Below are positions 17,790 to 26,114 of a stretch of 64,000 nucleotides of DNA, one piece after another (positions within the stretch are counted from its first letter, which is position 1; every line of letters begins with the position of its first letter). A model generated the notes under the pieces. It saw only the letters and a list, made by a program, of their open reading frames with translations. It did not search any database and was not told where the DNA came from. The stretch lies in NCBI RefSeq assembly GCF_001735805.1, contig NZ_CP017248.1:5766001-5830000 (forward strand), read 5' to 3'. The position numbers were made by a program, and so were the translations under genes. The stretch comes from Streptomyces fodineus (GTDB lineage: Bacteria; Actinomycetota; Actinomycetes; Streptomycetales; Streptomycetaceae).

Positions 17790-20240
17790 GTGCAGGACAA
17801 CGCGAGAGAGGTGACCGCGGCCGGAATCGCCCGGCTCGCCGGAGTGGGCCGGGCCGCCGTCAGCAACTGGCGCCGCCGGCACGCCGATTTCCCCAAGCCG
17901 GTCGGCGGCACCGAGACCAGCCCGTCCTTCGCGCTCGCCGAGGTCGAGGCCTGGCTGCGCAAGCAGGGCAAACTCGCCGAGGTGCCGCTGCGGGAACGCG
18001 TCTGGCAGCAACTCGTCGGGCACCCCGAGGGTCCCCTGACCGCTCTGGTCCACACGGGCTGCGTACTCCTGCTGATCCACGAACGCCCCACCGTCTGGCT
18101 CGACGCGAGCGCCGGCTCCGACGCGCGCCTGGCCGCGGTGCTGCCGGGCGCGCTGGAGCAGGTGCTGACACCGCGCTTGGGCGTTTCGGGGCGTGCGGTT
18201 CACGGTCGGCGGTCTGCGGGCGCGGCGCCGAGTGTGAACACGCCGGGTGGCGGAGGCGGTGTGAACACCGGGTCCGCTACGCCTGGTGTGAACAGGAGCC
18301 CCGGGGAGGCGCCGGGCGTGAACGCGGCTCCTTCGGCACCCGGCGTGAACGCGGCTCCTTCGGCACCCGGCGTGAACCCGGCCTCCGGAGCAGTCGGTGT
18401 GAACGCCGACCCCACTGCGGCCGGTGTGAACGCGGACCCGGCGGCCCCCGGTGTGAACCCGAACCCGGCGGCCCCCGGTGTGAACCCGTCACCGGCACAG
18501 CAGCCTGTGAACACCCCACCAGCCGTTCACACCACCTCAGTTGTTCACGACGCGCCCGCCCCCAACACCCCCGCCCCCAACACCCCCGCCCACCGCACCC
18601 CCACCCCCCACACCCCCGCCCTACGCCCCCCCACCGGCCCTCAACTCCTCCTCTCCGCGCCGCTCCTGCGTGGTGCGGCCGAGCTGGCCGCCGAGGTCGG
18701 GGCGCGGCAGGCCTTCGAGTTCCTGCTGGGCCGGCATCTGGACGCCAACCCCCGCCAGTACACGCTCACCCCGGCCGAACTCGCCGGGCTCATGGCGGAC
18801 CTCGCCGGAGCCGCCCGTACCGTCCTGGACCCGGCCTGCGGCACCGGCGCCCTGCTGCGGGCCGTCGACGCCCGCCCCGACCAGGAGCTGTACGCCCAGG
18901 ACAGCGCACCCGAACTGGCCGCGCTCACCGCGCTGCGGCTCGCGTTGCACTCCCGGGCCACCGTGCGCGGCGCCGCCGGAGACACCCTGCGCGCCGACGC
19001 CTACCCGGAACTGCGTGCCGACGCGGTGCTGTGCCACCCGCCGTTCAACGAGCGCAACTGGGGCCACGACGAACTCGCCTACGACCCCCGCTGGGAGTAC
19101 GGCTTCCCGGCCCGCACCGAGTCCGAACTGGCCTGGGTGCAGCACGCGTTGGCCCGGCTGGCCGACGGCGGTGCCGCCGTCCTGCTGATGCCGCCGGCCG
19201 CCGCCTCGCGCCGTTCCGGGCGCCGGATCCGTGCCGACCTGCTGCGCCGGGGCGCGCTGCGGGCCGTGGTGGCGCTGCCGGTCGGGGCGGCGCCGCCGTA
19301 CAACATCCCGCTGCACGTGTGGGTGCTGCGCCGGCCCGACCGGACGCCCGCGGCACCGGAGGTGCTGCTCGTGGACACGGGGAGGTTCGCCGGGGACGGG
19401 CGCGGCGGGCCGGACTGGGCGGCGGTGCGGGAGGCCGTCCAGGACGCCTGGCGTGCCTTCGAGCGCGGCGGACGACTGGAGGAGCGGCCGGGGCTCGCCC
19501 GTTCCGTGCCGGTCATCGAGCTCCTCGACGACGACGTGGACCTCGCCCCCGCCCGTCATCTGCCGCCGGCCGCCGTGGCCGACGGCGCGGAGCAGCTCAC
19601 GGCGGTGCGCGAGCGCCTCGGCGCGACCCTGCGCCTGACCGCCGACCTCACTCCACCGCCCGCCGCGCACGCGCCCGGCGCGCGCTGGCCGCTCACCACC
19701 ATCGGTGAACTCGCGCGCGGGGGCGCGCTGCTGATGCGCACCGGTGGAAACGGCGGCCACGCACGCGTGCCCGTCCTCACCGACCACGACGTCCTGGCCG
19801 GCACGGCGCCCTCCGGGACGCTGCCGGAGAGCGAGGAGGAGGCAGTGCTGACCGAACCGGGCGATGTCGTCGTACCGGTACTGGGTGGTGGTTCGGTGGT
19901 GCGCGTGATCGACGAGGCGACGGGGGGCGCCGCCCTGGGGCGCAACCTCGTGCTGCTGCGCCCCGATCGCTCGGCGCTCGACCCGTGGTTCCTCGCCGGC
20001 TTCCTGCGCGGCACCGCGAACAACCGGCAGGCCAGCAGTTACGCCTCCACCGCGACCCGGCTGGATGTGCGCCGCCTGCAGCTGCCCCGGCTCCCGCTGG
20101 ACGAACAGCGGCGCTACGGCGCACGCTTCCGCGCACTCGACGAGTTCGAGCGGGCGCTGCGCCACGCGAGCCGGCTCGGGGACCAGCTCGTGCGCGGGAT
20201 GTACGACGGTCTCACCGGCGGCACGGTGGCACCCGACTGA
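17790..20240 (+). CDS. Orphan HTH - HsdM-like - HsdS-like DNA methylase homologue, motif IV changed
   Basis: An 816-residue protein. Residues 8-60 hold a helix-turn-helix (AAGIARLAGVGRAAVSNWRR). About 145-280 is a Val-Asn/Pro-rich repeat linker. The N6-adenine methylase domain follows: motif I VLDPACGTGALL (Asp347) and motif IV at 416-419, which reads HPPF instead of (N/D/S)PP(Y/F). From about residue 630 a type I specificity-like target-recognition segment ends in LDVRRLQLPRLPLDEQRRYG, the HsdS consensus. No HsdR or nuclease gene adjoins. It may be a solitary methylase, or a DNA-binding regulator if His416 abolishes catalysis. GTG 17790 has GGGGAGCGG upstream. Confidence 0.85.
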   Translation: MQDNAREVTAAGIARLAGVGRAAVSNWRRRHADFPKPVGGTETSPSFALAEVEAWLRKQGKLAEVPLRERVWQQLVGHPEGPLTALVHTGCVLLLIHERPTVWLDASAGSDARLAAVLPGALEQVLTPRLGVSGRAVHGRRSAGAAPSVNTPGGGGGVNTGSATPGVNRSPGEAPGVNAAPSAPGVNAAPSAPGVNPASGAVGVNADPTAAGVNADPAAPGVNPNPAAPGVNPSPAQQPVNTPPAVHTTSVVHDAPAPNTPAPNTPAHRTPTPHTPALRPPTGPQLLLSAPLLRGAAELAAEVGARQAFEFLLGRHLDANPRQYTLTPAELAGLMADLAGAARTVLDPACGTGALLRAVDARPDQELYAQDSAPELAALTALRLALHSRATVRGAAGDTLRADAYPELRADAVLCHPPFNERNWGHDELAYDPRWEYGFPARTESELAWVQHALARLADGGAAVLLMPPAAASRRSGRRIRADLLRRGALRAVVALPVGAAPPYNIPLHVWVLRRPDRTPAAPEVLLVDTGRFAGDGRGGPDWAAVREAVQDAWRAFERGGRLEERPGLARSVPVIELLDDDVDLAPARHLPPAAVADGAEQLTAVRERLGATLRLTADLTPPPAAHAPGARWPLTTIGELARGGALLMRTGGNGGHARVPVLTDHDVLAGTAPSGTLPESEEEAVLTEPGDVVVPVLGGGSVVRVIDEATGGAALGRNLVLLRPDRSALDPWFLAGFLRGTANNRQASSYASTATRLDVRRLQLPRLPLDEQRRYGARFRALDEFERALRHASRLGDQLVRGMYDGLTGGTVAPD
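18230..18515 (+). repeat. Tandem GTGAAC repeats coding the Val-Asn linker
   Basis: About eleven copies of (T/C)GTGAAC occur, the later ones in a regular 27-nt array (about 18371 to 18506), coding GVNADPAAP-type nonapeptides. The inverted form GTTCAC appears twice just downstream (18526, 18543). The array sits inside the open reading frame and keeps phase throughout. Confidence 0.85.
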
Positions 20241-20409
20241 TTGCCGGTGTGGGCCGGACAACGGTTCGGTACAACCAACAGGCTTGCCCGTGTCAGTGTC
20301 CGTGCCGGGTCATATGCTCGAAGCGACAATCGGACGACCGGCGTTGTCCCGCGCCCCGCGGAGCACGCCAGGCGGACACGTACGCCCATATCAGGCATCA
20401 GGAGCAGTC

Positions 20410-21051
20410 ATGCAAGGCCTCGGCTACGGACAGCCGGTGAAGCCGCCGCCGCACACCGCGTGGCTGGTTCTGCTGCGTGTGCTGTTCGTGGCGATCGGGT
20501 TTTTCAGCATCGGCTTCCTGGCCTGGGCGATGCTGCTGCGGCTGGCGATCGTCACGCGGCGGGCGCTGAACTGGTGCCTGTTCGGCGCCGGGGTGATCAT
20601 CAACTTCCTCAGCCTGGCGCTGGTGGGCAGCGAGCCCGGCGACGACGTGCACACCCCGCTCGGCTACTTCGGCATGTTCATGCTGCTCGGCGGCCTGGTG
20701 GCCACGATGGCGTACTACCTCGCCGCGGAGATACGCCACTACGCGCGGTGGAGCGAGGCGTACGCGGCGCAGGCGGGGTACGCCTATCCGGGCCCGGTGA
20801 ACCCCTACACGGCGGCGACCGTACCCGCCGCGCCCTTCGGCCGGGCCGGCCGCGACACGCCCTTCCCGCCGGCCCCGCACACCCCGCCCCCGATGCCGCA
20901 CACGCCCGTGCCGCAGCCGCCGCTGACCACGCCGCCGCCGCAGCGCCCGGCGCCCAGCCACATCGACCAGGTGCGCGCCGAACTGGACGAGCTCAGCGAC
21001 TACCTGCGCAAGCACGACGGCCGGCCCGAGGGCCATGAGGGCGGCAGGTGA
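20410..21051 (+). CDS. Small membrane protein with proline-rich cytoplasmic tail
   Basis: A 213-residue protein. Three to four hydrophobic helices cover residues 18-110 (WLVLLRVLFVAIGFFSIGFL; NWCLFGAGVIINFLSLALVG; GYFGMFMLLGGLVATMAYYL). A Pro/Thr-rich tail (PAPHTPPPMPHTPVPQPP) and a short helix (HIDQVRAELDELSDYLRKHD) follow. GTG/TGA overlap with the next gene couples it to the serine/threonine kinase, so it may be that kinase's membrane partner or substrate; this is inferred only from position. The preceding 170 nt contains CATATGCT as a possible -10. Confidence 0.8.
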   Translation: MQGLGYGQPVKPPPHTAWLVLLRVLFVAIGFFSIGFLAWAMLLRLAIVTRRALNWCLFGAGVIINFLSLALVGSEPGDDVHTPLGYFGMFMLLGGLVATMAYYLAAEIRHYARWSEAYAAQAGYAYPGPVNPYTAATVPAAPFGRAGRDTPFPPAPHTPPPMPHTPVPQPPLTTPPPQRPAPSHIDQVRAELDELSDYLRKHDGRPEGHEGGR

Positions 21052-22583
21052 GCGTGGCGGCAGGACGTGTCGTCGCCGGCCGGTACGAACTGTCCACGCT
21101 CATCGGACAGGGCGGCATGGGCCAGGTGTGGACGGCGTACGACCGGCGGCTCGACCGGCGCGTGGCGGTGAAGCTGCTGCGCCCCGACAAGGTGGCGGGC
21201 CAGGAGGCGGACGAGCTGCGCCGCCGGTTCATGCGCGAGTGCCGGGTGACCGCGCAGGTGGATCACCCGGGCCTGGTGACGGTGCACGACGCGGGCAGCG
21301 AGGGCGAGGAGCTGTTCCTCGTCATGCAGTACGTCGACGGCGCCGACCTCTCCGACCATCTCGCCGAGCACGATCCGTACCCGTGGCAGTGGGCGGTCGC
21401 GGTGGCCGCGCAGCTGTGCGCCGTGCTGAGCGCCGTGCACGCGGTGCCGATCGTGCACCGCGACCTCAAGCCGCGCAATGTGATGGTGAAGCAGGACGGC
21501 ACGGTCACCGTGCTCGACCTGGGCGTGGCCTCGGTCATGGACACCGACACCACCCGCCTGACCCACACCGGTTCCCCGATCGGCTCGCCCGCCTACATGG
21601 CGCCGGAGCAGGCGATGGGCGGCGCGGTCGGCCCGTACACCGACCTGTACGCGCTCGGTGTGCTGATGCACGAACTGCTCAGCGGTGACGTGCCGTTCGC
21701 GGGTTCCACGGCGCTCGGCGTGCTGCACCGGCATCTGTACGAGCCCCCGGTGCCCGTGCGCCGTATCCGGCCCGAGGTCCCCGAGGCGCTGGAGACGCTG
21801 GTCCTGCGTCTGCTCGCCAAGGACCCGCAGCACCGTCCGGGCTCCGCACAGGAGGTCTACGAGGACCTGGCGGCGCTCCTGCCCGCGCGCGGGACGCCCA
21901 CCGGGGCACCTTTGGACCCCACGCGCCCCTTCCTGCGCCCGCACGCTCCCTGGCCGGACCGCGCGCGGACCCCCGCGCCCCAGCCCGCCCCCGTCGCGCC
22001 GGCGCCGCCCGCGGCCGGGAAACCCGACGTGGCCGCCGCCGTGGACGAGGTCAAGCGGCTGCTGGGGGAGGGGCGCATCACCCAGGCCGTGGACATCCTG
22101 GGCGCGATCCTGCCCGCCGCCGCCGAGCAGCACGGCGAGCACTCCCCGGTCGTACGCACCCTGCGCAAGCAGTACGCGGCCACGCTCATGGACGACGGCC
22201 AGTACCGGCGCGCGCTGCCCGAACTGCGCCGGCTCGCCGACGAACGCGCCACCGAGGCCGGACAGGCCGACCCGCAGTCCCTGCGCTACCGCTACGAGGC
22301 CGCGCAGTGCCTGGAGCAGCTGGGCGAACCGGCGGCGGCGCTCGCCGAGTACCGCGCGCTGCTGCCGTACTACGAGAACCAGTACGTCGCCGGAGACCCG
22401 CACCTCGCCCACGAGGTCCGCCGGCGCATCGGCCACCTGCTGCTCGCCCTCGGCGACCGGCCGTCCGCCCACGACACCCTCGCCCGGCTGCTGATGGACG
22501 TGGAGCGGCTGCACGGCCCCGGTTATCCGATGGCCCTGGAGATCCGGCGCACCCTGCAGTGGCTCGGGCAGGTGCGCGGTTAG
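21048..22583 (+). CDS. Serine/threonine protein kinase with TPR-like C-terminus
   Basis: A 511-residue PknB-type kinase without a transmembrane segment. Glycine loop GQGGMGQVW (20-28), VAVK Lys42, catalytic HRDLKPRN (137-144), APE-equivalent YMAPEQ, and a metal-binding triad that reads Asp-Leu-Gly (157-159) rather than DFG. A proline-rich linker at about 285-330 leads to an alpha-helical TPR-like region (EVKRLLGEGRITQAVDILGA; ALPELRRLADERATEA) that probably binds partners. It overlaps the upstream membrane-protein gene by 4 nt, which could supply membrane association. Leu in DFG is tolerated in many bacterial kinases, so activity is likely. Confidence 0.92.
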   Translation: MSVAAGRVVAGRYELSTLIGQGGMGQVWTAYDRRLDRRVAVKLLRPDKVAGQEADELRRRFMRECRVTAQVDHPGLVTVHDAGSEGEELFLVMQYVDGADLSDHLAEHDPYPWQWAVAVAAQLCAVLSAVHAVPIVHRDLKPRNVMVKQDGTVTVLDLGVASVMDTDTTRLTHTGSPIGSPAYMAPEQAMGGAVGPYTDLYALGVLMHELLSGDVPFAGSTALGVLHRHLYEPPVPVRRIRPEVPEALETLVLRLLAKDPQHRPGSAQEVYEDLAALLPARGTPTGAPLDPTRPFLRPHAPWPDRARTPAPQPAPVAPAPPAAGKPDVAAAVDEVKRLLGEGRITQAVDILGAILPAAAEQHGEHSPVVRTLRKQYAATLMDDGQYRRALPELRRLADERATEAGQADPQSLRYRYEAAQCLEQLGEPAAALAEYRALLPYYENQYVAGDPHLAHEVRRRIGHLLLALGDRPSAHDTLARLLMDVERLHGPGYPMALEIRRTLQWLGQVRG

Positions 22584-22770
22584 CGCGTACGGCGTCCTGA
22601 GCAAGGCGTGTAACACCGGCTGAGCCGAAGCGGTGGGTGCGGTGGATGCGGCGGTGGCCGAAGCGCGTGGGAATCGTTGGTCGAATGGGTTGGCCGCGGC
22701 CTGCCCCTTGCCTACCATCGATCACCGCAAGACTTTGTGCACCGTCGCACAATCTCCTCGGGAGGTTTCC

Positions 22771-23424
22771 TTGCACCGCCGCCGTCGCACCGCGCTCGTC
22801 CTCACCGCCGCGATCGCCGCCGCGGCACCCCTGCTGACCGCCTGCGCCAACGATGCGCACCCGGGCGCCGCGGCCGTCGTCGGAGGGCAGCGGATCACCG
22901 AGGCCCAGCTGGAGATGCGGGTCGACGAGATCCGCAGGGCCCAGCGGGCCGCGGTGCCGGACGAGACCCAGTACCAGCAGGTCCTCGCCTCCACCAGCAG
23001 CCTCACCCGCGACACCCTGCACAACATGGTCCTCGACCGGGTGCTGGACCGCGCCGCGCAGGACGGGGGCATCACGGTCACCCGCAAGGAGGTCCAGCAG
23101 ATGCGCGCCGGCCTGGAACAGCAGGCCGGCGGCGCCCAGGGGCTGCAGACCGCCTGGCTGCAGAAGTTCGGCGTCGCCCCCGCCCGCCTCGACGACAACC
23201 TCCGGCTCCAGCTGGAGGCGCAGAAACTGGCCAAGCAGCTCGGCACCGACACCAGTCAGCCCGTGTTCTGGAAGGCGCTGTCCAAGGCGTCCCGGGAACT
23301 CCACGTCGACCTCAATCCGCGGTACGGCTCCTGGGACGTGCAGAAGAGCAGCCGCGTGGACGCCGGGACACCCTGGGTCCGGGAGGTCACGACGACCGCG
23401 GGCGGTCAGCCGCTGACGGCGTAG
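22771..23424 (+). CDS. SurA N-terminal-like lipoprotein
   Basis: A 217-residue protein starting with TTG, preceded by an excellent GGGAGG. The signal peptide ends at the lipobox LLTAC (Cys about residue 24). The mature part, AAVVGGQRITEAQLEMRVDE, is the SurA_N/parvulin-foldase N-terminal pattern, with helices (TLHNMVLDRVLDRAAQDGGI; MRAGLEQQAGG) but no parvulin PPIase domain. It is probably an extracytoplasmic chaperone, as with other Streptomyces SurA_N lipoproteins encoded before mazG. Upstream, TTGTGC-N6-GCACAA (about 22735-22752) is a possible operator or stem. Confidence 0.85.
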   Translation: MHRRRRTALVLTAAIAAAAPLLTACANDAHPGAAAVVGGQRITEAQLEMRVDEIRRAQRAAVPDETQYQQVLASTSSLTRDTLHNMVLDRVLDRAAQDGGITVTRKEVQQMRAGLEQQAGGAQGLQTAWLQKFGVAPARLDDNLRLQLEAQKLAKQLGTDTSQPVFWKALSKASRELHVDLNPRYGSWDVQKSSRVDAGTPWVREVTTTAGGQPLTA

Positions 23425-23524
23425 CCCGCCGCCCGAGCCGGGATCCGGTCATACGATCACACGTTCCTCCCTGCCCTGTGGATAACCAAATCCGCTCCTT
23501 GCCGCCGTGGGTTACGTTCGGATC

Positions 23525-24586
23525 GTGAACGCATCCAGCTCCGACCTCGCCCCCGCCGCCGAGCCCGGTCGCATCGTCCTGCTCACCACCAGCCACCGCG
23601 TCGCCCCCGGCCTGCTGTCCTGGCCCGCCTGGCAGGCCCTGCGCGCGGCCGACACTGTGCTGTGCGCGGACGGGGCGCATCCGCAGCTGCCGTATCTGCG
23701 CGAGGCCGGGATAGCCGTGGAGGAGGCATCCCCCACCGCGCAGGAGCTCGTCGACGCCTGTGCCGGCGGGCGCACGGTGGTGGTCGTGGCCACCGGCGAG
23801 GGGGAGCCCGCGCTCACCGACGGCCTGGCCCGGCTGGCCGGCTCCGGCCGCGTCGCCATGCCCGAGCTGGAGCTGCTGCCCGCCTCCTACGACCTGCCCG
23901 GCGCCCGCCTGCTGGACCTCGTGCAGGTCATGGACCGCATCCGCGCCGAATGCCCCTGGTCGTCCCGGCAGACCCACCAGGGCCTCGCCAAGTACGGCAT
24001 CGAGGAGGCGTACGAACTGGTCGAGGCCATCGAGGCCGGGGACCGCAAGGAGCTGCGCGAGGAACTGGGCGACGTCCTGCTCCAGGTCGTCTTCCACTCC
24101 CGGATCGCCGAGGAGCACCCGGACGAGCCGTTCTCCGTCGACGACGTGGCGGGCGGCATCGTCGCCAAGCTCGTCCACCGGCACCCGCACGTCTTCGGCG
24201 ACGAGAAGGCCGAGACACCCGAGGACGTCAAGGAGCACTGGCTGCGCACCAAGGCCGAGGAGAAGCGGCGCACCTCGGTCACGGAGGGCGTCCCGCTCGG
24301 CCAGCCCGGCCTGGCCCTCGCCGCCAAGCTCGTCTCCCGCGCCCGCACGGCGGGCCTGGACGTCCCGCTCCCGCAGGGCGAGGGGATCGGCTACCAGCTG
24401 CTGGCCCTGGCGGCCCGCGCCGAGTCGGAGGGCGTGGACCCGGAGGCGGCCCTGCGCGCGGCGGCGCGAGCGTACCGGGACGCCATACGGCAGGCGGAGG
24501 GAGCCGCACCCCCGGCGGTAAGCGCGACCCCGGGCGACCACCGGGACGCGGAGGCCCACCCGGATCCGGATACGGTCGAGGGGTGA
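23525..24586 (+). CDS. mazG: Nucleoside triphosphate pyrophosphohydrolase MazG
   Basis: A 353-residue protein. The N-terminal ~115 residues are an SAM-methyltransferase-like (tetrapyrrole methylase-type) segment common in actinobacterial MazG. The catalytic MazG domain begins LLDLVQVMDRIRAECPWSSR and QTHQGLAKYGIEEAYELVEA, with the metal-binding EELGDVLLQVVFHSRIAEE. It hydrolyses (d)NTPs to monophosphates and is linked to nucleotide-pool cleaning and ppGpp turnover. GTG 23525 is chosen; a GTG at 23507 is in frame but no better supported. The stop overlaps the P450 start (GTGA). Confidence 0.92.
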   Translation: MNASSSDLAPAAEPGRIVLLTTSHRVAPGLLSWPAWQALRAADTVLCADGAHPQLPYLREAGIAVEEASPTAQELVDACAGGRTVVVVATGEGEPALTDGLARLAGSGRVAMPELELLPASYDLPGARLLDLVQVMDRIRAECPWSSRQTHQGLAKYGIEEAYELVEAIEAGDRKELREELGDVLLQVVFHSRIAEEHPDEPFSVDDVAGGIVAKLVHRHPHVFGDEKAETPEDVKEHWLRTKAEEKRRTSVTEGVPLGQPGLALAAKLVSRARTAGLDVPLPQGEGIGYQLLALAARAESEGVDPEAALRAAARAYRDAIRQAEGAAPPAVSATPGDHRDAEAHPDPDTVEG

Positions 24587-25956
24587 CCGACCAGCACCAC
24601 CCCTCGACGGACGCCGACCGCGCGGGAGCTTTTGCCGAGGGCCCGGCCGCCGCCCATGCCGCCGGCGGCGAAAGCTCCGCACCCGCCCTGTTCACCTGGG
24701 AGTTCGCCACCGACCCCTACCCCGCCTACGCCTGGCTGCGCGAGCATGCGCCGGTGCACCGGACGCGGCTGCCCAGCGGGGTGGAGGCCTGGCTGGTCAC
24801 CCGGTACGGCGATGCCAAGCAGGCCCTCGCCGACCAGCGGCTGAGCAAGAACCCGGCGCATCACGACGAGCCCGCGCACGCCAGGGGCAAGACCGGCATC
24901 CCCGGCGAGCGCAAGGCCGAGCTGATGACCCATCTGCTGAACATCGACCCGCCGGACCACACCCGGCTGCGCCGGCTGGTCAGCAAGGCGTTCACCCCGC
25001 GCCGTGTCGCCGAGTTCGCGCCCCGGGTGCAGGAGCTGACCGACCGGCTCATCGACCAGTTCATGACGAAGGGCTCCGCCGACCTCATCCACGAGTTCGC
25101 CTTCCCGCTGCCCATCTACGCCATCTGCGACCTGCTCGGCGTCCCGCGCGAGGACCAGGACGACTTCCGGGACTGGGCCGGGATGATGCTGCGACATACA
25201 AAAGCAGGGCACGGCGCAGGGCCACGGGGCGGGGTCGCGCGGTCCGTGAAGAAGATGCGCGGCTACCTCGCCGAGCTGATCCACAAGAAGCGCGAGGCGC
25301 TGCCCGCCGAGCCGGTGCCCGGCGAGGACCTCATCTCCGGCCTCATCCGCGCCTCGGACCACGGCGAGCACCTCACCGAGAACGAGGCCGCCGCGATGGC
25401 CTTCATCCTCCTGTTCGCCGGCTTCGAGACGACCGTGAACCTGATCGGGAACGGCACCTACGCCCTGCTCACCCACCCCGACCAGCGCGAGCGCCTCCAG
25501 GACTCCCTGGCCAGGAAGGAAGGGGACCTCCTGGAGACCGCGGTGGAGGAACTCCTGCGCTACGACGGCCCGGTGGAGCTGGCCACCTGGCGGTTCGCCA
25601 CCGAGCCGCTGACCATCGGCGGACAGGACGTCGCGCCGGGGGATCCGGTGCTCGTGGTGCTCGCGGCGGCCGACCGGGACCCGGAGCGGTTCGCCGACCC
25701 GGACGTGCTGGACCTCGCCCGCCGCGACAACCAGCACCTCGGCTACGGCCACGGCATCCACTACTGCCTCGGCGCGCCGCTCGCCCGGCTGGAGGGCCAG
25801 ACCGCGCTCGCCACCCTGCTCACCCGCCTGCCCGACCTGCGGATCGCCGTCGATCCGGCCGACCTGCGCTGGCGCGGCGGGCTCATCATGCGGGGCCTGC
25901 GCACCCTGCCGGTGGAGTTCACCCCGGCCGCCGACGGGGCCGTACAGCCGTCGTAG
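24583..25956 (+). CDS. Cytochrome P450, CYP107-like
   Basis: A 457-residue P450. I-helix LLFAGFETTVN supplies the acid-alcohol pair, EELLR is the ExxR equivalent region, and the heme loop is LGYGHGIHYCLGAPLARLEG with Cys395. The context (mazG upstream, rpf genes downstream) matches the CYP107U position in Streptomyces, a subfamily reported to affect sporulation. A short segment in the F/G region, HTKAGHGA, is coded with rare codons (ACA, AAA, GCA) and flanked by GCAGGGC repeats, so it looks inserted. Redox partners are not adjacent. GTG 24583 overlaps mazG by 4 nt. Confidence 0.92.
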   Translation: MTDQHHPSTDADRAGAFAEGPAAAHAAGGESSAPALFTWEFATDPYPAYAWLREHAPVHRTRLPSGVEAWLVTRYGDAKQALADQRLSKNPAHHDEPAHARGKTGIPGERKAELMTHLLNIDPPDHTRLRRLVSKAFTPRRVAEFAPRVQELTDRLIDQFMTKGSADLIHEFAFPLPIYAICDLLGVPREDQDDFRDWAGMMLRHTKAGHGAGPRGGVARSVKKMRGYLAELIHKKREALPAEPVPGEDLISGLIRASDHGEHLTENEAAAMAFILLFAGFETTVNLIGNGTYALLTHPDQRERLQDSLARKEGDLLETAVEELLRYDGPVELATWRFATEPLTIGGQDVAPGDPVLVVLAAADRDPERFADPDVLDLARRDNQHLGYGHGIHYCLGAPLARLEGQTALATLLTRLPDLRIAVDPADLRWRGGLIMRGLRTLPVEFTPAADGAVQPS

Positions 25957-25985
25957 GACCGTAAACGCGACAGTGGTTCAACTTT

Positions 25986-26028
25986 GTGATCTTCACGTGA
26001 TCTGCGCGGCATTAACTTGTGACAAGTG
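25986..26028. promoter_or_regulatory. Direct GTGATC repeats upstream of the rpfC-type gene
   Basis: GTGATC occurs at 25986-25991 and 25997-26002, exactly 11 bp apart, with another GTGATC at about 26025. Direct hexamers at one-helical-turn spacing are typical of OmpR-type response regulators. GTG-N5-CAC within the first pair could alternatively be a Crp-like half-palindrome. Neither regulator is proven. Confidence 0.4.
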
Positions 26029-26114
26029 ATCGTCTGCCGCTACGTTCAGCCATCAGCGTGGCCAGAGGTACGACTTCGCCGCGCCGGTCCTGCTGTCGCA
26101 CGAAAGGTTTCCGC

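Noticed and set aside
18200..18514. Antisense frame with FTPGAAG repeats
   Set aside because: It is the mirror reading of the GTGAAC tandem array within the methylase-like gene.
18230..18515. Possible CRISPR array from regularly spaced repeats
   Set aside because: Repeats are short, the intervals are only about 20 nt, similar to each other, in coding phase, and no cas gene is near.
21048..22583. Calling the kinase a pseudokinase because of DLG
   Set aside because: The Asp, Lys42 and HRD are intact and Leu at this position is tolerated in active kinases.
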